A stretch of DNA of 64,000 nucleotides, from NCBI RefSeq assembly GCF_037975245.1, contig NC_092568.1, positions 37,662,501 to 37,726,500 of the forward strand. Reading direction: 5' to 3'. This DNA comes from Apostichopus japonicus (lineage: Eukaryota; Echinodermata; Holothuroidea; Aspidochirotida; Stichopodidae). Below, one piece after another: positions 12,786 to 23,000 of the stretch; within the stretch, counting starts at the first letter, position 1, and each line of letters begins with the position of its first letter. The notes under the pieces were generated by a model that saw only the letters and a program-made list of their open reading frames with translations, did no database searches and had not been told where the DNA came from. The position numbers and the translations under genes are program-made.

Positions 12786-13930
12786 CAGTGGCGTATCCAG
12801 GATTTTGTAACCCGGGGGGGCGCGAATTACTATCTATGCGGAGCGCCACGGTTGGCGCGCAGCGTACAAGAAAATTTCTGGTATTGATACCCCCTAGATC
12901 ACCGGAAATGGCACTTCTCGGGCTTGAAAATGACCAACCAGATGTACACTCTTGCCTGAGAACCAAGTGTTTCCCAATAGTTATTTTCCCCATCCATAAC
13001 CTTTTTGAAGATTTTCACCAGGCACACATCATGTTCGACCTCATCGCATGTCCTGTTGATCATTGCTTTTGTATAGGTGATTCTACGTCGCGGCCCACAA
13101 TACCCGACAGCCCCACTTTTTAAGGTTTTCAGCCCATTATTTGTTCCGAATTTGAAATTTCACATTTCTCGTGAATAAATTCACTTCAAAACATATCCAT
13201 AATGTTGCAAAAAATGTCATCTATGGACAACTAATATAGAAAACCTCCTTCAACCCCTAACAGACCGGTCAAATTTGAAGTATGATTAAGAATGTTGGTC
13301 AGGAAATTTTCGAAAATAATTTATTGGTGTACAAATATTAAACCCTCTTATAACGGCTATTATAAAACTTGGTTGAAGGAAATGAAAAAATACCAGATAT
13401 TTCCGAAACCGAACACTACACACATAGGTGTAGGAGGCGGGAGGGGGGGGGGCTCCCAGTGAAAGAAAAATAAATTGCAATGATGTAGCTAAAGGAAATG
13501 AATCTCCTTGATAATTAAAGATGAGTTCTAAGCTTGGCCGACTAATTAGCCATTACTAATGTAAAAGAGAATTTGACATAATTTGACCACCATGCTTTAC
13601 TACATGTACATAAGACATTTCGTTGTTTACATTAGCATCCCGTGGTTTACTGCGCAATTTCCACGGACCGTACGGTACACGATGGCATGCGATGTAATAA
13701 CCGATGCTTGCTTATGTGATATTGACTTACATATAACATGTTGAACGAGCGCGGAGCGCGCGAAAAATTTAGGTTATATTTTTCGGGAAAGTCGTTACAG
13801 CCCCCCAAATCAAATTGGGTTCCTATGACTACACACATCGACAGTTTGAGGCTGTTCATCCTGGAACGCCATTTTCATGCTCACTGATATGATGTCATAT
13901 CTGCTGTTTGATTTACAAATTCGAACAGGC
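12786..13930 (+). mobile_element. Repeat family C copy 1 (hAT-like), carrying insertion D
   Basis: It starts CAGTGGCGTATCCAGG and includes the module GCGGAGCGCCAC, TTGGCGCGCAGCGTACAAG and ACCGGAAATGGCACTT. It then runs through a long body matching the reverse complement of 17600-19133. The match is broken at 13423-13827 by MITE D, which the other copy lacks. In turn the other copy has an insertion that this one lacks at 12904-12908. No transposase is encoded. Confidence 0.8.
13423..13827 (+). mobile_element. MITE family D, first copy, with TSD
   Basis: The element begins CATAGGTGTAGGAGG and ends GGGTTCCTATG, forming a short terminal inverted repeat. It is flanked by ACTACACA at 13415-13422 and 13828-13835. 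The paralogous uninterrupted site is present once in the other family C copy, at 17690-17697 as TGTGTAGT on the + strand. The 8-bp duplication suits a hAT-type element, although a repeated CAT leaves the exact boundary ambiguous by three bases. It is about 405 bases long and non-autonomous. Confidence 0.85.
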
Positions 13931-14085
13931 GCGTAGCGAATAATTTGCCAAGGGAGGGGCGAAGCCTAACGACAAACTATCTAAGCGGAACGCCACCACG
14001 ATTTGGCGCGAAGCGTACAAGAAAAGTTTGGCCGAAAATGCCTCCCAAATCGCTGGAAATGACACTTCCCGTGTGAGTTGCATCT
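13925..14085 (+). repeat. Family C-like 5' end fragment
   Basis: It starts CAGGCGCGTAGCGAATAATTTG, then CTAAGCGGAACGCCACCA, TTGGCGCGAAGCGTACAAG, CTCCCAAATCGCTGGAAATG and GAGTTGCATC. This is the common head of several elements in this window. It lies directly after the end of family C copy 1. Confidence 0.65.
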
Positions 14086-14149
14086 AAGCATTTTCTATTT
14101 TGAAATTACTAGTGATATCATAAAAAAAATATACTCGGGGGGGGGGGGG

Positions 14150-14291
14150 CGTTCGCTCCCTTCCCGAAATGCGTCATGTTCCCCGACGACTCGGTCGAAT
14201 TCGAGACCAGCCACAGTTGGTTTCATAGCACATGTTGTTAAGGCGTCCATACACACACGCGCGTTATGATAGACCATATATATATATATAT
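14150..14291 (-). mobile_element. Repeat family A/B copy 2, segment B (inverted)
   Basis: The reverse complement matches 12675-12780, including the order TATATGGTCTATCATAACG, GTATGGACGCCTTAA, CGACCGAGTCGTCGGGG and ACGCATTTCGG. A poly-G run at about 14138-14149 adjoins it. Confidence 0.85.
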
Positions 14292-15508
<1,217 letters not shown>

Positions 15509-15871
15509 GATACATTAGTGAGAGAGGAAAAATGGAAACGTCAAAAATGGAGTTGTCGGTGTAAGGGGTAGGGTGAGGCGCACGCCCCTTTCGAAATCCT
15601 CGATTAGTCACTGGCTACCCGGCCATGTGTATATAATAGGGATCAGCGCTGTAATTATATCACTGTTCCCCTTTCTCTTCCCTTGGCGTTTTTTTTCTTT
15701 TACTCCCTCCTTTTCTCCTTTTTCTCTCTTTCTTCTTTTTCTTTTCCCTTCCTTCCTCTCCTCCTCCTCTTTTCCCCCTCTTTTTTCCCTTTTTTCTCCT
15801 CTTTTTTTCTTTCCTCTTTTTCTTACCCGGGGGGCGCGCGCCCCCAACGCCCTCCCCTGGATACGCGTCTG
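15509..15871 (-). mobile_element. Repeat family A/B copy 2, segment A (inverted)
   Basis: The reverse complement starts CAGACGCGTATCCAGG and follows segment A of copy 1 step by step: GGCGTTGGGGGC, purine tract, AACGCCAAG, CAGCGCTGATC and GTAGCCAGTGAC. It ends at CACTAATGTATC beside the GATA array. It is non-coding. Confidence 0.85.
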
Positions 15872-17320
15872 GTATTAGACCAGGATCTATATGCGAACTG
15901 CACTAGACCTATGTACTTCGATGCAACACTTCCATCCAGAGATAAAATGTTATACACTCCGACGTGAATGCTAATTATTACCCCAAACCTAGTACCGTAA
16001 CTCTTACAATTAATCCAAAATAAATTCCGCATGCGATTGGAGAATTGAGCACGTCTCCTGTGAATATCATGTAGTGGATCCAAGGGCGTATCATGGGCGG
16101 GGCGGACGCGCCCATCACTTCTTGAGATTGTTCCCATCTGCATGAAAACGCGCGCCCACAACCCTACGCCCACCCCTCTAATCGCTTCCCGATGAGTTAC
16201 CGTACGAAACTTAATTAATGACCTTCGCCCGTAGTACCAAGACCGTGACAAAATCCGGCAACACACCACTTCATCGATAACAAGTGATCAGGTTGTGTAT
16301 TAGTGACGTCTAGAGGTCGTGCACTGACCTACATGGAGTGTGACCACTCCCGATTTTGCAATTTCCTAAGATCAGGCCCCGAAAAATCCAAGAAATCCCA
16401 AGGGCACTGTACTGTATGGATATCTAGCAATATCTAGCGATATCTAGGGATGAAAATCTCAAGATCTTCCCTAAACTGAAGGCAGATATAGAATGAATTT
16501 GAAACTGCGTCTTTCGAAATGAAAAGAATGTGGGGCAAAGTAGCGTAACTCCTATGGGTTCGCACCGTGCTGATCCGGTGGCCCCGACCAAAAGGGGGCC
16601 CCCGCTATACTGATGCACAGAAAAACGGTATCTCTTTGGATAGGGAGGGCACGTTTTACTGGGAAAGAAAAACTCATGCAAGACTGAACAAGACAATATA
16701 TATATTTTCACGTGAAACGGAATACGGACATCATGATCATGGGCTCATTTGGGTATTAATGTCTGTATCGAGCTAGTTGTGTTATTTATTATTATAATGA
16801 AAACAAAGTATATAAATTAAAACCCATTTCCAGCCAATGATGTACTGAGTACAACATCGGGAGATATGATTTTTTCAAAATTCTAAAACAATAACCCAAC
16901 ACCCAACAGACTTGAAACTGCGTTCATTTGAAAAAGAAGGCAGGGCTTTCATATGAATATAATAATAAATGGTAAGAATAAAGATGCCTTCGGTATATCT
17001 GGTAAGTAAAAAAGCACAGGAAATTAGACTTAGATGGAGACAAAGTTTCAGCCGAAATTAGGCCTATGCTTAGGTTTGATTACTCCATACAGTAGGGGCA
17101 CTTGCCCACCCCCCCCCCCCCCCCTGGAAGATCAAAAATTAAAAAATAAATTGACATTTCAATGATTTCCCCCAACCAACAGTTATCTAGTTATGTTCAT
17201 TGCATACGGACCCATAATGCATTACTGAAATTATTTATGAAATTATTTAAAGTCAAAATCCTAAGACATGAGATCTCAAAATAACCGATGTGTAAATGCA
17301 ACTTGAACGGGAAGTGTCTT
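15872..17320. other. No gene; scattered repeat ends
   Basis: A hAT-style head (CAAGGGCGTATCATGGGCGG) starts near 16082, and a poly-C run lies at 17107-17123. Open frames around 15823-16269 and 16424-16711 run through repeats and have no family resemblance. Confidence 0.4.
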
Positions 17321-17324
17321 TTCC

Positions 17325-17475
17325 GACGATCTAGGAGTATTTTTTGGCAAAAAACGTCGTACGCTCCGCGCCAACTGATGGTGGCGCTCCGCTTAGATAG
17401 TATCAAGTAGGGTGTTACACCTATATGACCTACTGATCCCCCTCTTGTAATCATTTCTACGGACGCCCTTGCTTG
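17325..17475 (-). repeat. Family C-like 5' end fragment, minus
   Basis: Read on the minus strand from about 17471: CAAGGGCGTCCGTAGAAATG, then CTAAGCGGAGCGCCACCATC, TTGGCGCGGAGCGTACGACG, and a GTCGGAAAAGACACTTCCCG-like segment. It is the same head module as at 12830 and 13980. Confidence 0.65.
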
Positions 17476-17489
17476 GACCTCCTGATAGA

Positions 17490-17545
17490 GAGCCTTTTGG
17501 GCCAGGAGCCCCCCCCCCCCCCAGGCTCTTCGTACGCCGCTGGTG
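17490..17545 (-). repeat. hAT-style terminus with poly-G run
   Basis: On the minus strand it reads CAGCGGCGTACGAAGAGCC followed by a run of about 14 G. The CAGxGGCGTAxGAA pattern is shared with the 22191-22541 element. I could not identify the other terminus. Confidence 0.4.
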
Positions 17546-17597
17546 GAGCATTGCAAAATAAACAGATAACAGTTATTTATTTCAGTCTCATTTCAAT

Positions 17598-19133
17598 TAT
17601 TCGAATTTTTAAAGCAAACAGCATATATCACATCATATCAGTAAGCATGAAAATGGCGTTCCGGGATGAACAGCCCGAAACTGTAGATGTGTGTAGTGTT
17701 CGGTTTCGGAAATATCTGGTATTTCTTCATTTCCTTCAACGAAGTTTTATAGTAGACGTTATAAGAGGTTTTAATATTTGTACACCAATAAATTAACTGT
17801 GTCTGAATTTTCGAAAATTTCCCTCACCACAATTCTTCATCATACTTCCTTCTAACTCGTGCAATTTTGCACGGTCTGTTAGGGGTTGAAGGAGGTTTTC
17901 TATATTGGTTGTCCATAGATGAAAATTTTGTGCAACATTATGGGTATGTTTTAAAGTGAATTTATTCACGAGAATTGTGGGCTTAAAACCTTGAAAGGTG
18001 AGACTTGCGGGTATTGTGGGCCGCGACGTAGAATGACCTACAAAAAGCAATGATCCATAGGAGATGCGATGAGGTCGAACATGATGTGTGACTGGTGACA
18101 ATCTTCAAAAAGGTTACTGGTGGGGAAAAAAACTATTGGGAAATTCTTGGTTCTCAGGCAAAAGTGTACATCTGGTTGATCATTTTCATGCCCGATAAGT
18201 GCCATTTCCGCTTACCAGTCAAAACGTCCCTTTACCAAAACGTCCCCGTACCAAAACGTCCCCGCTTTTGGTCAAATCGTCCCCGTTGGTCAAAACGTCC
18301 CCGTTGGTCAAAACGTCCCCGTAAGTCAAAACGTCCCCGTCTATCACATTCATTCACAGTTGTGAATATATATTAATATTAAGTTATAATTTGGCTAAGT
18401 TATCGGCATACAAGTTGGATTACAGTCGCTAAATGAATCATGAAGGACTAGGCTATATCGTTTTATTATATTTGGTATGAAAAAGGTATACGCTATATGT
18501 TTTTCAGTGAATTAACGAATTGAGGAAATCAAAAAAATTATACAAGAGGAATTAAAAAAGAATTTGGATGCGTATACTTTACAATATATATCTATATAAT
18601 ATTTTAAATTGAGTGAAATCACTTATCGTTTATTTTTACGAAGTAAAATTTTGTCACGGGTACGTGCCCCTGTTGATATTTGACATTTTGAAGTATAGAA
18701 TATATCGTTCGATTACCTTCAGTGTGGTAACGTTACATGTTTTACTAAAAAATTATACTCAAATATATTTCCGCCCTCATAACAGTCAATTCCCACTCCT
18801 AAAAACTGTTTTCAACCTAAACTTTACTTATCCTTACTCTTTGTTTTGAACTAATAACATCCACACTTGCATTCCAACTGATTATAAAAGCGGGGACGTT
18901 TTGACTCACGGGGACGTTTTGACTGCGGGGACGTTTTGGTAAAAAGCGGGGACGTTTAGCGGGGACATTTTGGTAAAGGGACGTTTTGACTGGATACCCC
19001 ATTGCTTTCCGGTGATCTGGGGGGTATCAAAACCAGAAATTTTCTTGTGCACTGCGCGCCAACCGATGGTGGCGCTCCGCTTAGACAGTAATTCGCGCCC
19101 CCCGGTTCACAAAAAATCCTGGATACACCCCTG
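17598..19133 (-). mobile_element. Repeat family C copy 2 (inverted), carrying a MITE
   Basis: The reverse complement starts CAGGGGTGTATCCAGG at 19133 and follows copy 1 (12786-13930) through GCGGAGCGCCACCATCGGTTGG, CACATCATGTTCGACCTCATCG, GTCGCGGCCCACAATACCC and CTAACAGACCG to the region of AAATTCGAA. It is broken at 18210-19005 by an element absent from copy 1. It lacks MITE D. No protein is encoded. Confidence 0.85.
18210..19005 (+). mobile_element. Non-autonomous TIR element with CAAAACGTCCCCG repeats
   Basis: Both ends converge on CCAGTCAAAACGTCCCTTTACC in inverted orientation. Each end also carries several subterminal copies of GTCAAAACGTCCCCG or ACCAAAACGTCCCCG (18230-18335 forward, 18890-18985 reversed). 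TTTCC flanks both sides (18205-18209 and 19006-19010), and the uninterrupted paralogous site is at 12904-12908 in family C copy 1. The interior is AT-rich with no transposase frame. Superfamily is uncertain; a 5-bp duplication would be unusual for hAT. Confidence 0.85.
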
Positions 19134-19244
19134 AATATTGACTACAGGGACTAATGGACGGGATCCTGATAAAGCGGACTGGGTGGGTTGTATAGCCCTG
19201 TCCATTCTGTTGACATGGTTTTGCCTCGTCTGACCTAGGCCTTT

Positions 19245-19560
19245 TGTCCGGCATTTTAACAACTCCCTGCTGAAAGGCCCCCCATGCTCCTTAATATGAT
19301 TTTCAAAAATGAGGTGGGCAACAGTATCCGCCTTTTGATCTGGCATCGGGTACAAGTTAACAGCTTTAGTAAAATGATTCATCAACACTCAGTAGGCTTT
19401 ACCGATTTTCCTTAGTTCTCAGTTTCTTGGGAAGCTCAGTTATGTCGGCGAATACAATTTCGAAAAGCTTTGTGCTTACAAAACCCACTAGAGGAGCCTT
19501 TATATTTTAGGCCGAGTATTGGTGTCGATAAGAGACGTATCTGACTTCTGTTTGTTTTTC
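19245..19560 (-). pseudogene. Ty3/gypsy-type integrase relic, frameshifted
   Basis: The minus strand codes in broken frames for pieces resembling the retrotransposon integrase core. There is an ADIT segment near 19445-19475 (family usually DIT/DxTGPLP), a HFTKAVNLYP segment near 19340-19370 where the family has DxFTKW, then PDQKADTVA and a KEHGGP end. The pieces lie in different frames with stops between them, and the matching tail with the final catalytic glutamate is not seen. It is a dead fragment with no LTRs recognised nearby. Confidence 0.65.
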
Positions 19561-20012
19561 CTCTGTATCCAGCTTCTAACACGGTTTTAGAAAATGAATG
19601 AAACATGACTTTGATTATGAAAAAAAAAAAAAAAACATCACAACAAAACGACACCACAAAATAAATTGATCACTGTTTTATGTAGGTTTGGTTAAGAAAT
19701 GCAAATTTAGAAAGCATATTATTATTAGTTTTGCAGACCATTGGCTGATTATCTCTTCTTGTTCCTTGTGTTTTAAATTTCATTAATTTTTTTTATTGTT
19801 ATTAAAAAAATTATCTATCGAACTCATGAACAAAATAGAGTATCTTCGATCATGAGATGCAACTTCCCAGTGAATTTCAGATAAAATTTGGCGGTACCAC
19901 GGTATAGCACTCTGGCAACTCTGTTGAGATTCTATTGTGCGAATGTAGCGAAGGCACGCGGCATCTCAATATTTAATAGATAATCTTTTGACGTTTTGTT
20001 TAAGAAATCAGC

Positions 20013-20030
20013 ATGTCTGAGAAAGAACGG
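20013..20030 (+). CDS. hnRNP A/B exon 1 (MSEKER)
   Basis: Six codons are followed by a GTAAAT donor, phase 0. The short first coding exon leads directly into QITEREQTRKIFLGG, the usual charged leader before RRM1. TAA at 20001-20003 is in frame upstream. The promoter is not recognisable; no TATA box is seen at a fixed distance. Confidence 0.75.
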
Positions 20031-23000
20031 GTAAATATGTACTTTGTGGTGTTTGTAATGGTTGTGAAGTAACAGTTGCTACTGTGAAAACTGTTTAATT
20101 TTCACATTAAAAAATATATAGGCATAGGCTATACGAAATAATATTAGGCTAAGCCCGTGTTATATAACGTAGGCCAGCAAAGACGTAGCCTAACGCTTGA
20201 ATCAAACCTACCGTTGTAAATTATACTGTACTTAGCCCAAGTTCGATGAATGTATCAACCATGTGAAAATTAGTTTCTCGTGAACATAATCTAATACTGC
20301 GACATACTGATGCAACGTAGTGAAATAATTCCCAGTTTTTTGTTAGCAAAAATTAAATTTTGATTTGGATAATTTTGATGTTTATCTTGTAAGTTGTAGC
20401 CTAGGCCTAGCCTACATGGCCAACGTGCAAGTTGGCTGCATCATAGTTCTTACTAAGCCAAGCATCATGTTCAGTTCCAAGGATTAATAATATTGGCAGA
20501 CTGATATCTGAGATGAAACTGTCATAAACCAGTCTTCCTCAATGATTAATTCATTCCTAAATTGTTCATTTTGTTTATTAAGTAAAAGGAAGAACTTTAG
20601 CTGCACATTAAAGGGCTAGCATTCTGAATTTAAGTAAGGCTGTGGCTATTCTTACGACTAGTCGTAACAATTATTTATAAACTATTCTTACGACAAAGGC
20701 GAATTCAAGCGCAGTAAAGTAAATAAAGCAACTGCGCATGTAGTAGGGGTAACCCTAAACATAACCCTAAACCTCAATCCTAACCCTAACTCGTAACCCT
20801 AACCGGAAATTATTGTTACTCCTCGTCGTAAAAATAGTACTACTGGTCATAAAAATAGCAACTGCGCATGCGTAGTCGGAAATTATTCTTACGACTAGTC
20901 GTAAGAATAGCCACTTTTTAAGTAAACCAATTTCTGTGTTATTTCATGCTATTTTTGAATCTGAATTCTGAAAATGCCAAGGTTACCATAAGTAAGATGT
21001 CAAGTAGTGGCTGGTTATAAGTTAAAGCATGAGTCATTAGAAAAGACATTTGTATGTTATTTGATGCATCTCACATGAAGACTTCATATTTTGAATTTAT
21101 TGCAAAGATATCTCTTATTTGTTAATGTTTTTTATGTGTTTTGTACGGTAGAAAAATTCGTTGAGGAAATCTTCAGATGTTCCAGGATTAATGGCCATCA
21201 GTTTTGCCATAATTCTTATTCTTTATGAATTTTGCCTTTAGCAAATTACGGAACGTGAGCAAACAAGAAAGATTTTCTTAGGTGGCATTAATCCTGGAAC
21301 ATCTGAAGATTTCCTCAAAGAATTTTTCAAAAAGTATGGAGAAATTACAGATTGTTGCGTCATCAAGACGTCTGGGCCAGAGAAGAAGTCACGGGGGTTT
21401 GGCTTTGTGACGTTCACTAAATCCTCTATGGTAGATGCAGTCATGGAAGACAGAGTTAGCTCAAGACTCATCATAGATGACAGAGAAGTAGAAATTAAAC
21501 GTGCTGTGTCTAGAGAGGTTAGTATCTATGAACCATGCTCATAGCTTAGTTCCTACATTTTTTCACGTGTTTGAAAAAATTGTAGGATACTTTTCCAGGC
21601 CAACTTTCAACCTTTGGTATCAGGGTGGGAATTTGGCAAAAAAAGTTGGTAAGCATTTTTTCATTTTTGATGAAATGTGCTTACCAACATGAGCCAAGAT
21701 TTCTCAGTTGGTAAGCACAATTCATGAATCGGTAAGCACAGCACAATGACCTGAACGCTGTTATCCTTTTGTGAAAACTTCCTGATTCGCGGCACAAGTC
21801 TACTTTATATCGAGCCGACAGCGGCGGCGCAGATAATCCAGTCAATGCATGTTCGATCGAAATAATTACAATCCCTGTCCATCACGTTGAACTCTCCGAC
21901 CAGACAATACCGGGTCGAATACTCGACTTGGTATTAATTATTCAAATACATGATCAAAGGAAATGTATCGACTGGAGATCGTAAAAAAAACTCTGAAAAT
22001 CAGTAGAGAAATAACCAATTGTGTATGAAAAGTAAGTTCGGTCCTTTCAAATTTTACGAAAGATCCAGCAAAACACTTTCGAAAAATTCACGCAAAACTG
22101 GCATATCGTGCTACATGCAACTAATGCCATGTAAATAAGGCTCTAGTTCACCCATTTATGAATAAACCGTAAGACCACATCTGGTGTTAACAGTGGCGTA
22201 GGAAGGTACTTTTGAGTGGGGGGCTGAAGACTGATGGCCGGCCTGGGGGAGGGGTCACCCCCTCCCCTTTGGAATTTTTTGCATTTCCAGGTGGCCTCAG
22301 ATGCAATTTGGTGCAATATAGCACACTTCAACACCCACTCCATTTTGTAAACTTAATTTTGTATTTTCACCTGGCCTAAGATGCAATTTGGTGCTCCAAA
22401 TGAGATTTTTTTTTCTCATTTGGAAATGAAAAAGGGGTTTTCTGACTTACGACCCGGGGGGGGGCGGAATGATACTTCCGCCCGTCCACATTTTTCACTG
22501 GGTGGCTGACGCCCCCCAGCCCCCCGGTTCCTACGCCCTTGGGTGTTAAGCTGGGGGAAAAGAAAGTATTTTCTAGAATTTCCAAACATACGGAAAAAAT
22601 AATGTCCTACCATAGTTAAGTGTATAGCAAATAGCCTAACCACCTCGTCTGTTATGGATCTCACGTAACAACAAAAACACAACTAATTGTATTTTGCAAA
22701 CTTGACGTTTTCTACAAGAACATAGAAATAATTTTAAGCATTAGTTAATCATGCCGTGTGGCCTAAAACATATTTTATTACAAGGTTTACTTTCATAAAG
22801 ATGGCCATAGCTTGATATCTTGTGCTGCGTGTATGAACTGTGCCTCGTGTATCATGGGGAATACTCCATGAAACGTTTCTTGGAAACGTGCCAAAAATGT
22901 TTACAAACAGGTGTTAGACAGGGGATGAGCGCACAGTTGTTTGGCTGGGTACCTGGGAAAATTCTGAGCACATGTACAGTATGAACTACGCAATTGCCGT

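Noticed and set aside
20745-20810. True telomere or chromosome end
   Set aside because: The CCCTAA units are few, degenerate and enclosed by a TIR element within an intron.
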